From: an uncultured Acetatifactor sp.
Lineage (GTDB): Bacteria > Bacillota > Clostridia > Lachnospirales > Lachnospiraceae
DNA: 46,221 nucleotides
Assembly: GCA_910579755.1 (NCBI GenBank)
Contig: CAJTVB010000028.1
Coordinates: 1 to 46,221 of the forward strand
Direction: 5' to 3'
Part shown: piece by piece, positions 1 through 8,015 of the stretch
How positions within the stretch are numbered: the stretch's first letter is position 1
How the letters are laid out: every line of letters begins with the position of its first letter
Notes under the pieces: model-generated
Database searches by the model: none
What the model was told of the DNA's origin: nothing
The model's input: only the letters and a program-made list of their open reading frames with translations
Position numbers and translations under genes: made by a program

Positions 1-323
1 AGCTCGATAAGCCGGGCTTCCACGCGCCCGTCAACCTTGCGCCTTGCATTATCTGAGTTTATGCTTCTTTTAAATTCAGTGACAGCATCAACACCGCCGT
101 TTATGTATTTTGTAACAGTATTTGTGACTGTTGCCAGACAGACGCCGTTAGTTTTAGCACTCTGCTCATGGGTAAGAGCTTTTCCATGCGACTCGTCCAG
201 GTCAAGGATTATCTGGCATCTGCAGCGTATTGTTTTTGAAGTTGCTTTCTTACGGATTATGGATTTAAGCTCCTTGTATTCATCCTCCGTAAGCTTGATT
301 ACGTATTTTCTGGGTCTTGCCAT
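1..323 (-). CDS. IS630-type transposase, N-terminal part (cut by window edge)
   Basis: The reverse strand reads an open frame from an ATG at 323 to the window edge, 107 codons, beginning MARPRKYVIKLTEDEYKEL. The visible part has the helix-turn-helix character of IS630/Tc1-like transposases: a basic start, then a segment around 'ALTHEQSAKTNGVCLATV' that fits a DNA-binding HTH where new sites are recognised. The DDE catalytic domain would lie outside the window, so it cannot be said whether the gene is intact. Upstream (324-420) is AT-rich and holds two direct copies of 'TATATATCAA', which could be part of the element end, but no clear terminal inverted repeat can be defined with only one end visible. 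The family call rests on the N-terminal pattern only. Confidence 0.6.
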   Translation of the reverse strand, partial: MARPRKYVIKLTEDEYKELKSIIRKKATSKTIRCRCQIILDLDESHGKALTHEQSAKTNGVCLATVTNTVTKYINGGVDAVTEFKRSINSDNARRKVDGRVEARLIE

Positions 324-454
324 AGGAATCACCGCCGTTTTTTCTTAGTATATATCAAAACGGCTGTATTTGCCAGCATAATTTGGCTATATATCAACAT
401 GTCACTACACTAGCGCAAAAATATTTTTCATAGATTACCCCCTGTTTTGTTGGC

Positions 455-484
455 TTGAGCTTTAGAATGCCCTTTATATATAAT
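455..484 (+). promoter_or_regulatory. Sigma-A-like promoter before a non-coding stretch
   Basis: TTGAGC at 455-460 and a perfect TATAAT at 479-484 are separated by 18 bases. No convincing coding frame follows; the next strong signal is the hairpin at 764-793, so the promoter could drive a stand-alone RNA of about 300 nt. Confidence 0.4.
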
Positions 485-489
485 CATAT

Positions 490-796
490 TGGAACTAAGA
501 GATCCCGTCTTCTTACCTGTTGCTCTTTTTCTTCCTATATGTTGCTGACATTTTGTAAGCGTTTAATGCAAGGGGACATCGATTTTACAACATTGCCGGG
601 GTACGTGACCCTCACGGCAATGGACAAATATATGTGCAGGCACGTCTGCCTGGCCATTGCTCGCGGAAATCAATAATCAAAGGTCGGCAGGATGTGTATT
701 ATAAAAAAACACAAAGTGCGGCACGGTGGATTGCTTGTTCTAGGAAATTGCTTTGTGTATGAGAAACGGCACCGCCTGAGGGCGGTGCCGTTTTCA
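490..796 (+). ncRNA. Candidate structured RNA, family not recognised
   Basis: This gap between the transposase and the Rpn gene has no credible protein but much base pairing. Seen directly: ATTGCCG (592-598) pairs with CGGCAAT (615-621); CAGGCA (637-642) pairs with TGCCTG (647-652) over a CGTC loop; GCAATGG (617-623) can alternatively pair with CCATTGC (654-660), which excludes the first helix; ACACAAAG (709-716) pairs with CTTTGTGT (751-758). A terminator-like hairpin follows at 764-793 and a promoter-like pair precedes at 455-484. It does not look like tmRNA, 6S, RNase P or SRP RNA. It might equally be debris of a mobile element, so this is a hypothesis built from visible helices. Confidence 0.3.
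764..796. terminator. Bidirectional hairpin terminator
   Basis: A perfect 13 bp stem (AAACGGCACCGCC at 764-776, complement at 781-793) with a TGAG loop, followed by a short T run on the plus strand and flanked by A residues that read as T on the minus strand. It lies 35 bases past the stop of the minus-strand Rpn gene and would also end any plus-strand transcript from 455. Confidence 0.75.
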
Positions 797-827
797 TAAG
801 GAGTTGACTACGCAGGAAGTGGATATT

Positions 828-1790
828 TTACAGATACTTTTCAGAAGCTTCCGGACTCAGGTTATATTGTTCCTGAATTTTGGACAAAATAGTCTGCTGT
901 GGGATTCCTAAATTTCTTAATATGGAGACAGTGCCTTTAATGCCTTCCTTGATGCCTTCTTTCAGACCTTCCTCCAGACCCTCCTTTATTCCTTCTCGCT
1001 TTATAGTTTTTGCTTCATACTCTAAAACCTTTCCGCCCATAACCGATTTCACTCCTTCTTTTATTGATTTGTATTTTGCAGCAATATGCTCCAATACCTT
1101 GTTTGACATGTCAATGAGGGTACATCTTATATATTCACTGATGACTTTCTGATTCATAAAATCTTCCAGCTTATTTTTGATATGCTCATATTCATTCAGG
1201 AGTATTTCCAGCTTCAGCTTGTCCTTTTCATATTCTTCAAACTGTTTTTCGTGAGAAAAAATATAATAAGGAATCAGCAGAAGAAGATCTTTTTCAAAAA
1301 TTTCGTTCAGTGAATATCGTTGAGATTTCATCACCGGAATATCATATTCTAATGTCCCACCTGGGGTGGCTATTTTGATCTTCAGCGTATCTGGCGTGGA
1401 TGTATGATATCTTAAAAACAATACAGCAGAGTGAGGTAGTGTTACGGTAAGGACATTTCCTCTGATCTCACCTTCATCAAGAGCAATCTGTGTGTCATAT
1501 TCAAAGAACCTGATAAGCATACTGTTATCAGCATTGCTCTGACATTCCAGGTGGTATTTTTTTGTTTCTTTTCCTTGTATCATAAAACTGGTATCTGTGA
1601 TCCGCTCTTTTTCATTTCCCCCCTGTTGGTTCAGGAAGTGCTCATTTGGGGAAAAGACTATTTTTTCCTGGCCGGAAAAATGTTCGCCAAATATTTCGTT
1701 TATTACGGGAATGATTAAAGGACTACAGTCATTCAGCAGTGTGCGGAACACATCATCATAAGGTGTGTTTGTTGTGCTTTCGTTTTTCAT
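828..1790 (-). CDS. Rpn/PD-(D/E)XK nuclease-family transposase-like protein
   Basis: 320 residues. It starts at the ATG at 1790 because AAGGAG lies 9 bases upstream; an earlier in-frame ATG at 1817 has no such site. The N-terminal half carries the pattern of the Rpn family (recombination-promoting nuclease, PD-(D/E)XK fold): 'PYDDVFRTLLND' near the start, then 'ITDTSFMIQG' with the acidic residue and 'YHLECQSN' giving the E-x-Q part of the active site. The middle is helical and the C-terminus has a repetitive lysine/glutamate/glycine stretch (repeated 'EGxKEG') typical of these proteins, ending in a possible helical tail. Family members nick or cut DNA and occur in many copies in Lachnospiraceae genomes; the cellular role is uncertain. 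It stands alone and converges on the hairpin at 764-793. Confidence 0.8.
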   Translation of the reverse strand: MKNESTTNTPYDDVFRTLLNDCSPLIIPVINEIFGEHFSGQEKIVFSPNEHFLNQQGGNEKERITDTSFMIQGKETKKYHLECQSNADNSMLIRFFEYDTQIALDEGEIRGNVLTVTLPHSAVLFLRYHTSTPDTLKIKIATPGGTLEYDIPVMKSQRYSLNEIFEKDLLLLIPYYIFSHEKQFEEYEKDKLKLEILLNEYEHIKNKLEDFMNQKVISEYIRCTLIDMSNKVLEHIAAKYKSIKEGVKSVMGGKVLEYEAKTIKREGIKEGLEEGLKEGIKEGIKGTVSILRNLGIPQQTILSKIQEQYNLSPEASEKYL

Positions 1791-1850
1791 TTGTACCTGC
1801 TCCTTATATTTTATCATATTTCATAATTTTACTCAATGCGTTCTTCTGCA

Positions 1851-2068
1851 TCAAAATCCGAGACAGCAGGCGCTGGGGTTACTTTTCACGGGTAGGGGCC
1901 GCGAGGTGTTTTTGTGCGCTGTTTGCACAAAAACCCGAGACAGCACGCGCCAAAATGAGCGCTTTTTGCTCATTTTGTGTGCATCATGTTGCTTTGAACG
2001 GCGAAGCCGTGAAAAGTAACGGCGCTGGGCATCAAGTTGCTTTAAACGGCGGAGCCGTGAAAAGTTAC
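1851..2068. repeat. Intergenic mosaic repeats with hairpins
   Basis: The 388-base gap between the Rpn gene and the helicase holds no credible gene. It contains two 40 bp direct copies (1981-2020 and 2029-2068, five mismatches by eye) that end in CCGTGAAAAGTAAC or a close variant, and an inverted copy of that core at 1878-1891. Two perfect hairpins lie between: TTTTTGTGC (1909-1917) with GCACAAAAA (1925-1933), and CAAAATGAGC (1951-1960) with GCTCATTTTG (1968-1977). The motif CGAGACAGCAnGCGC occurs at about 1860 and 1945. This resembles extragenic repeat families of Lachnospiraceae; no function is evident. Confidence 0.7.
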
Positions 2069-2178
2069 CCTGTTCACACCGTGTCCTTTGTTCAGTCAAC
2101 AGGAGAACATTGCAATTTCTTATAAGCTATTTTATAATCAGAAAAAAGCTTTGCAGTACTGGAGGGCGGGAAAGCAGG

Positions 2179-5100
2179 ATGAAGGATCGTCTAAGCATAT
2201 TTGATCATAATACGGCGGAGTGGTTCTGCAGGACGTTGGGAGAGCCTACTCCGGTGCAGGAGGCCTCCTGGCCGGCTATCAAGGCAGGGGGGCATGTGCT
2301 GGTGTCGGCGCCCACCGGAGCGGGGAAAACCCTGTCTGCTTTTCTGGTTTTTTTGGATCGGTTTAAGAGGATGGCTCTGGCGGGGGAGCTGAAACAGGAG
2401 CTGCAGCTGATCTATGTATCCCCGCTGAAATCGCTTGCCTCGGATATTCGGGAGAACCTGAAAAGGCCTCTGACAGGCATTGGCGGAGAGGAGTTGATCA
2501 CGGTTCAGGTGCGGACCGGAGACACCACTCAGAGTGAGCGGCGGCAGATGGTGAGAAAACCGCCACACATTCTGATCATCACCCCGGAATCTCTTTATCT
2601 GATGCTGACCAGCAAAACAGGACAGAATGTGCTTTGCACTGCGGGAACGGTGATTATAGACGAGCTGCATGCGCTGATCGACACCAAGAGAGGAGCCCAT
2701 CTGATGTTGTCTCTGGCCAGGCTGGATGCTTTATGCAAAAGGCCTCTTCAGCGCATTGGATTGTCCGCCACCATTGCGCCTCTGGAGAATGCGGCACAGT
2801 ACCTGGCGCCGGAGCCGGTGTGGGTGGCGGCGCCTTCCATGGAAAAAAAGGTAGAGCTTCAGATTCTTAGCCCCTATACGGATGGAAGCCGCCGGAGAAA
2901 GGATCCCGTATGGCAGGAGTTGTCTCTTCTGGTCTATCGATACTGCCAGAGCAGCAGAAGTGTGATCGCGTTTGTGGAGGGCAGGCGATATGCGGAGAAG
3001 CTGGCCTATTATGTGAATCTTTTAGGCGGGGAGGATTTTGCCCGGGTTCATCATGGGAGTCTTTCCAAGGAACAGCGTCAGGAGGTAGAGCAGTCCCTGC
3101 GGGAGGGAAGGCTTCGGCTTTTGTGCGCCACCTCATCCATGGAGCTGGGGATCGATGTGGGTGAGATCGACCAGGTGCTGCAGGTGGGCTGTCCACGCAC
3201 CATTTCCGGCACGCTGCAGAGACTGGGACGGGCAGGGCATGATCCCTCCCGCACCAGCGTGATGTATCTTTTTCCCAGGACGGCGGCGGAATGTGTCCTC
3301 TGCGGGATGACTGCTCAGCTGGCCAGGGAAAAACGGGTGGAGCGGATGAATCCTCCCGAGGGTTGTCTGGATATACTGGCTCAGCATCTGGTTTCCATGG
3401 CGGCCTTCCGCGGCTATGAGCTGGGGGAGGTTATGGAGCTTCTGCCCCGGGCCTGGCCTTTTCGCAAGGTGACAAAAGAGGATGTGAAGTCGGTGCTGGA
3501 GATGCTGGCAGGAGATTATGAGCATAAAAGAGATGTGCCTGTGCGGCCCAGAATTCTCTATGACCGGATCCATGGGAGGGTGGAGGGAGACGGCTACAGC
3601 CGGATGCTGGCCATTTCCGCAGGGGGCACAATTCCTGACAAGGGGCTTTATACAGTTTATACGGAGGATGGCGTAAAGATCGGGGAGGTGGATGAGGAAT
3701 TTGTCTACGAGACCCAGAAAGGGGATCGCTTTATCCTGGGAGCCTTTGCCTGGAAGGTGGTTCATATCGGCAGGGATGCGGTAACCGTGACCCAGGCGCC
3801 GGTAGAAGGGGCCAGGCTGCCTTTCTGGAAGGGGGAGCTGAAGGGCAGGGACAGAGAGACCGGAGAACAGTTCGGACGTATATTGGGGCGTCTGCAGGAA
3901 GCCTGGGGGGACGGAAAACTGGAGGAAGCCCTGCAGGAGTTGGGGCTGGACGCTTCTGCATCGACCCTGGCGGCGGAATATTTAAGCCGTCAGATTGCCG
4001 CCTCGGGAGGTCTTCCCGATGACAGGACAATTTTGGCGGAGCATTTCCGGGATCAATCGGGAAACAGCCAGCTGATGATTCATTCCGTGTTTGGCAGGCG
4101 GGTCAACGGACCGCTGTCGCTGCTGGCTGCCCGCCTGGCCCAAGAAGAGATGGGTGTCAATGTGGGATGTGTGGACGAGGAGGACGGGTTTCTGCTGTAT
4201 TCCTATGCAGATAAAGCTCTGCCGGAGGGACTCTTGGGGAGGATCAGTCCAGAGACCTGTCAGGCGGTGCTGTCAGCCATGCTTCCTGCCACGTCGGTGT
4301 TCAACATGGCCTTCCGCTATAACTGTGGCAGGGCGCTTATGATGGGAGTCAGAGGAAACGGAAGACAGCCTCTGTGGATGCAGCGTCTGCGCAGTGCGGA
4401 AATGCTGAACCAGGTGGCGGGGCAAGAGGCCCATCCTCTGATCCGTGAGACCAGAAGGGAATGCCTGGAGCAGCTGTGGGACGGGGCGGGAGTGAGAGAG
4501 ATTTTAGAGAAAATCCGTTCCAGGGAGATTGTTGTAAGAGAAATCTACACGGAGATTCCTTCTCCCATGTCCCTGCCCCTGCAGTGGGCGCAGGAGGCAG
4601 CGGTAATGTACGACTATGCGCCAACCCCTCAGGGAATCCATCGGGAGGTGGAAAAAGCGCTGGAGCAGGAAAAGGATCTGGTGAGGCCGGGAGAAGAGGA
4701 GTTGTCCCGGGTTCAGGCCAGGGAGAAGCTGCCCCGAGATGAAAGGCAGCTGCATTCTCTTTTGATGGCAGAGGGGGATTTGGCCGCCGGGGAGCTGGAG
4801 GTGCCTGTAGAGTGGCTGGAGAAGCTGGCAGAGGAAGGCAGGGCCCTTTATCTGGAGCAGGGTCTTTGGATTGCAGCGGAGCAGGAGGAGGTTTACGGAA
4901 AGGCTCTGGAGGAGCCGGAGGGGGAAGAGGCTCTTGAGCTGGTCCGCCGTATGCTCCGGTATCGGGGAGGGGCAGATGCAGAGCAGACGGCCCTGCGCTA
5001 CGGATGGCAGGAAGAAGAGGCCGGAGACATACTGGAGGAGCTGTGCCGCCGCGGAGAAGCGGTCCGGCAGGAGGAGGCCGGGGAAATCCGGTATTATCAC

Positions 5101-6294
5101 AGCGCGGTGTACAGCCGGGCCAGAAATCTGACTTTGAAAAACCGCCGGCAGGAGATCGTCACCTGCTCTTCCGCCGCTTACGGTGCGCTGCTGGTGTCTC
5201 GGATCCGGCGACCTGCTCCTCCGGAGGAATGTCTCAGAGAGGCGGTTTCCTTCTTCTCCGGTATGCCCTTGGAGGCTTCTGCCTGGGAGGAATATTTGCT
5301 GCCCGCCCGGGTAAAGGGATACCGGGAGGGACTGCTGGACGCTTTGCTGGCTTCGGGAGAATTTTTCTGGCACATGGAGGAGGGACGGATTTGCTTTGAG
5401 TCGTCGGACCGCATCGACTGGGAGAGGGAGCCGCAGGTGCCCTGGGGGGAGCTTTCGGAGAAGGAGAAGGCGTTGGCAGAGGCTCTTTCCAGGCGGGGAG
5501 CCAGCTTCATGCAGGCACTGAACAGCGTGCTGGCCGGGGAATCGCCTTATGATACGTTGCTGTCGCTCATGGAGAAGGGGGGTGTCAGTGCGGACAGCTT
5601 TGTGCCGGTCCGGCAGTGGCGCAACAGAGAAAAGGTGAAAAGGGCGGCGGTCCGGCAGAGATTGGGAACCCGGGTGAAGGCGCTGCATGCCGGACGCTGG
5701 GATCTGGTGAGACCCGTGAAGCCCCTTTCGGTACAGGAACAGATGGACAGATGCTTTGACAGGTATTTGATTCTGTGCAGGGAGACAGCTTCCGCCGCCG
5801 GCCTGTCCTGGCAGGAGGCCTTGAGACAGCTTCGGGTTCAGGAGTATACCGGACAGGTGCGAAGAGGATACTTTGTGAAAGGATTTTCAGGGGCGCAGTT
5901 TATTCGAAGCAGCGATTTTGAAGGTGTGACGGCAGCTCTTGAGCATCCCAGGGAAGAGATCGTGTGGCTGAATGCAGCCGATCCCATGCAGCCCTGGGGT
6001 AAGCTCCTTGCCCATGAACCGGACAAAGCCTTTATGAATGTGCCGGGTACGGCCGCCGCTCTCCGGCAAGGGATACCTGCCGCCTGCTTTGAAAGACAGG
6101 GAAGGACGCTGCGGGTATTTGAGAGGGACGGACTGGAGGATGTACTGAAATTATTTTCGGAGGAATTCAAAAGAGGAAGAATTTTTCCGGGAAAGAAAAG
6201 AATCGTGGTAAAAGAATATCCCGACGGGACGGCAGAAGCGCTTTCCGCCGGAGGCTTCGGGAGAGAGATGCAGGATTATGTGCTGTACCGGTAA
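2179..6294 (+). CDS. lhr: Lhr-type large DEAD/DEAH-box helicase
   Basis: 1371 residues, close to the long Lhr proteins. The ATG at 2179 is chosen because the family start (a short 'F..' lead into the Q-motif-like 'PTPVQEASWP') follows at once; the longer frame from 2110 adds an unlikely leader. Visible helicase motifs: Walker A APTGAGKT (residues 44-51), DELH Walker B (161-164), 'GLSATIAP' motif III, 'LCATSSMELGIDVG' and 'LQRLGRAGHD' motifs V-VI. Behind the two RecA domains comes the long Lhr C-terminal part. Lhr enzymes are 3'-5' ATP-dependent translocases that unwind DNA and RNA:DNA hybrids, probably in repair, acting in the cytoplasm. The gene has its own terminator, so it is probably monocistronic. 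The family is clear; the physiological role is not well settled. Confidence 0.9.
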   Translation: MKDRLSIFDHNTAEWFCRTLGEPTPVQEASWPAIKAGGHVLVSAPTGAGKTLSAFLVFLDRFKRMALAGELKQELQLIYVSPLKSLASDIRENLKRPLTGIGGEELITVQVRTGDTTQSERRQMVRKPPHILIITPESLYLMLTSKTGQNVLCTAGTVIIDELHALIDTKRGAHLMLSLARLDALCKRPLQRIGLSATIAPLENAAQYLAPEPVWVAAPSMEKKVELQILSPYTDGSRRRKDPVWQELSLLVYRYCQSSRSVIAFVEGRRYAEKLAYYVNLLGGEDFARVHHGSLSKEQRQEVEQSLREGRLRLLCATSSMELGIDVGEIDQVLQVGCPRTISGTLQRLGRAGHDPSRTSVMYLFPRTAAECVLCGMTAQLAREKRVERMNPPEGCLDILAQHLVSMAAFRGYELGEVMELLPRAWPFRKVTKEDVKSVLEMLAGDYEHKRDVPVRPRILYDRIHGRVEGDGYSRMLAISAGGTIPDKGLYTVYTEDGVKIGEVDEEFVYETQKGDRFILGAFAWKVVHIGRDAVTVTQAPVEGARLPFWKGELKGRDRETGEQFGRILGRLQEAWGDGKLEEALQELGLDASASTLAAEYLSRQIAASGGLPDDRTILAEHFRDQSGNSQLMIHSVFGRRVNGPLSLLAARLAQEEMGVNVGCVDEEDGFLLYSYADKALPEGLLGRISPETCQAVLSAMLPATSVFNMAFRYNCGRALMMGVRGNGRQPLWMQRLRSAEMLNQVAGQEAHPLIRETRRECLEQLWDGAGVREILEKIRSREIVVREIYTEIPSPMSLPLQWAQEAAVMYDYAPTPQGIHREVEKALEQEKDLVRPGEEELSRVQAREKLPRDERQLHSLLMAEGDLAAGELEVPVEWLEKLAEEGRALYLEQGLWIAAEQEEVYGKALEEPEGEEALELVRRMLRYRGGADAEQTALRYGWQEEEAGDILEELCRRGEAVRQEEAGEIRYYHSAVYSRARNLTLKNRRQEIVTCSSAAYGALLVSRIRRPAPPEECLREAVSFFSGMPLEASAWEEYLLPARVKGYREGLLDALLASGEFFWHMEEGRICFESSDRIDWEREPQVPWGELSEKEKALAEALSRRGASFMQALNSVLAGESPYDTLLSLMEKGGVSADSFVPVRQWRNREKVKRAAVRQRLGTRVKALHAGRWDLVRPVKPLSVQEQMDRCFDRYLILCRETASAAGLSWQEALRQLRVQEYTGQVRRGYFVKGFSGAQFIRSSDFEGVTAALEHPREEIVWLNAADPMQPWGKLLAHEPDKAFMNVPGTAAALRQGIPAACFERQGRTLRVFERDGLEDVLKLFSEEFKRGRIFPGKKRIVVKEYPDGTAEALSAGGFGREMQDYVLYR

Positions 6295-6343
6295 AAGCTG
6301 GATCCAGATTCCCCGCTCAGGCGGGGATTGGGTCTGGCTTTTC
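6295..6343 (+). terminator. Terminator of the lhr gene
   Basis: An imperfect long stem starts at the stop codon: AAAAGCTGGATCCAGATTCCCCGC pairs, with bulges and G-U pairs, with the segment up to 6342 over a TCAG loop, and ends in CTTTTC. In the reverse direction it could also serve the minus-strand small gene at 6357-6467. Confidence 0.7.
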
Positions 6344-6356
6344 GACAATGGAGTAT

Positions 6357-6467
6357 TTAATCGTCAAAGTCTGTTTCTGCAGCAACTGCTGAAGTAACAG
6401 AAGATACCACGGCAACCACTACCGCCACAATGATAACTAAAAGTCCGCCTGCTAAAACAATAAACAT
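6357..6467 (-). CDS. 36-residue single-span membrane peptide, not recognised
   Basis: A small minus-strand frame runs from ATG at 6467 to TAA at 6357. AGAGG lies 7 bases upstream of the start. The peptide opens MFIVLAGGLLVIIVAVVVA and ends in an acidic tail (AAETDFDD). The first 28 or so residues form one strongly hydrophobic span rich in Val/Ile/Gly/Ala, then a short soluble end. It lies between two opposing transcription units and faces the lhr terminator. Its good ribosome site and protein-like composition support translation. No family is recognised; it could be a small regulatory membrane protein or a type I toxin-like peptide, but nothing here decides that. Confidence 0.5.
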   Translation of the reverse strand: MFIVLAGGLLVIIVAVVVAVVSSVTSAVAAETDFDD

Positions 6468-6537
6468 AATGATACCTCTTTTCTGAATATATCTAAAATA
6501 CTAATTAGTGATTTAAAAGGAATTGGTGATTATCCGG

Positions 6538-6558
6538 TTCGTTCATGCGCTGAACGAA
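6538..6558. promoter_or_regulatory. Perfect inverted repeat, possible operator
   Basis: TTCGTTCA (6538-6545), a 5-base spacer and TGAACGAA (6551-6558) form a perfect 8 bp dyad between the small minus-strand gene and the aldo/keto reductase. It resembles a dimeric repressor site. No cognate regulator is in the window. Confidence 0.4.
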
Positions 6559-6596
6559 AATAGTATATCATTTTCCTTTGGAAACTACAATATCTT

Positions 6597-6625
6597 TTGG
6601 ACAGTTTTGGGAAAAAAGATTATAT
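6597..6625 (+). promoter_or_regulatory. Possible promoter of the aldo/keto reductase gene
   Basis: TTGGAC at 6597-6602 and TTATAT at 6620-6625 are 17 bases apart, about 100 bases ahead of the start codon. Both hexamers deviate from consensus, so the call is tentative. Confidence 0.35.
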
Positions 6626-6728
6626 GCGGCGAAGCTGCGAAGAGTAATCGGCTTGCACCAAAGCGGAGCAGGTGGTATGATGTCTATGCGGGCAGGGCTC
6701 GGCAGAGGAGTTGGAGAGGAGGAAAACA

Positions 6729-7907
6729 ATGCAGTATCGGAAGGACAAAAAAGGAAATGACATTTCTCTTCTGGGCTATGGATGCATGCGTTTTACCAGA
6801 AAGGGTGCGTCCATTGACCTGGATAAGGCAGAAAGGGAGCTTATGGCAGCCATTGAAGGCGGGGTAAACTACCTGGATACGGCATACATCTATCCGGGCA
6901 GCGAGGCGGCGGTAGGCGAGATTCTCCACCGCAGAGGGTGCCGGGATAAGGTGTATATTGCCACGAAGCTCCCGCATTATCTGATCAAAACTATGGAAGG
7001 GGTGGAGAAGACCTTCCAGGAGGAGCTGAAACGGCTGCAGACAGATCATATCGATTATTATCTGATGCATATGCTGACGGATGCCGCCACCTGGGAGAAG
7101 CTGAAAGCGCTGGGAATGGAAGAATGGATTGCCTCCAAGCTTGCCTCCGGCCAGATCCGCAATATCGGCTTTTCATATCATGGAAATTCGGACATGTTCA
7201 AGCAGCTGGTGGATGTCTATGACTGGGATTTCTGCCAGATTCAATATAATTATATGGATGAACATTCCCAGGCGGGAGTGGAAGGACTGCGGTATGCCGC
7301 AGGGAAGGGGCTTCCGGTGATTATCATGGAACCCCTTCGGGGCGGCAGATTGGTGGATCTGCTGCCGGAATCCGCAAAGGACTTATTCCGAAAAGATCCG
7401 GAAGGGCGCGCTCCGGCGGCGCTTGCCTTTCGGTGGCTGTATGATCAGCCGGAGGTGACCTGCGTGCTGTCGGGGATGAACTCCATGGAAATGGTGGAAC
7501 AGAATCTTGCCACGGCTGCCCAGGCCTGGCCGGGATGCATGACGGATTCGGATAAGGCACTGGTGGAGAAGGTTCGTGAAGAGATCCGGCGCAGTGTAAA
7601 GGTGGGCTGTACGGGCTGCGGATACTGCATGCCCTGCCCCAGCGGGGTGGACATTCCGGGTACCTTCCGCTGCTACAATGCCATGTATTCTGAGAAGAAA
7701 TCCTCCGGCAGAAGGGATTATCTGCAGTGCACCGCCATGCGCAAAAATACATCCAGCGCCTCTCAATGCATTCAGTGCGGAAAATGTGAGCAGCACTGCC
7801 CTCAGCATATTCCCATCCGGAAGGAACTGAAAAATGCCGCCGGGGAGCTGGAGACAATTTCCTATAAGGCGGCCAGATGGGCCATTCAGAGGTTTAAGCT
7901 GTGGTAG
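6729..7907 (+). CDS. Aldo/keto reductase with C-terminal 4Fe-4S domain
   Basis: 392 residues. It starts at the ATG at 6729, 5 bases behind GGAGG; the in-frame ATG at 6711 lacks such a site. The N-terminal 280 residues are an AKR TIM barrel with the tetrad pattern visible: 'NYLDTAYIY' (Asp and Tyr), 'YIATKLP' (Lys) and 'YLMHML' (His). The C-terminus adds two iron-sulfur binding cysteine sets, CTGCGYCMPCP and CIQCGKCEQHCP, each CxxCxxCxxxC followed by Pro. This is the common clostridial 'aldo/keto reductase with ferredoxin-like tail'. It probably reduces a carbonyl with NAD(P)H and may exchange electrons through the clusters; the substrate is unknown. It appears to be a single-gene unit. Confidence 0.9.
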   Translation: MQYRKDKKGNDISLLGYGCMRFTRKGASIDLDKAERELMAAIEGGVNYLDTAYIYPGSEAAVGEILHRRGCRDKVYIATKLPHYLIKTMEGVEKTFQEELKRLQTDHIDYYLMHMLTDAATWEKLKALGMEEWIASKLASGQIRNIGFSYHGNSDMFKQLVDVYDWDFCQIQYNYMDEHSQAGVEGLRYAAGKGLPVIIMEPLRGGRLVDLLPESAKDLFRKDPEGRAPAALAFRWLYDQPEVTCVLSGMNSMEMVEQNLATAAQAWPGCMTDSDKALVEKVREEIRRSVKVGCTGCGYCMPCPSGVDIPGTFRCYNAMYSEKKSSGRRDYLQCTAMRKNTSSASQCIQCGKCEQHCPQHIPIRKELKNAAGELETISYKAARWAIQRFKLW

Positions 7908-7946
7908 ATGTTCCGGTTTTGTACGTAAAATAGAACATTGAGGACG

Positions 7947-7976
7947 TTGACAGGAAGACGGAAAAAATTTTATACT
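7947..7976 (+). promoter_or_regulatory. Promoter of the chemotaxis receptor gene
   Basis: A perfect TTGACA at 7947-7952 is followed after 18 bases by TATACT at 7971-7976. The receptor start codon lies 40 bases downstream. Confidence 0.7.
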
Positions 7977-8015
7977 CATATTCAGGATTAACATATTTGT
8001 ATGGAGGATTTGGCT

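Noticed and set aside
455..676. 73-codon plus-strand frame
   Set aside because: Starts on the -35 region of a promoter, no ribosome site, composition not protein-like.
4504..5688. 394-codon minus-strand frame inside lhr
   Set aside because: Antisense shadow of a GC-rich gene; His/Pro/Leu-rich and no family pattern.
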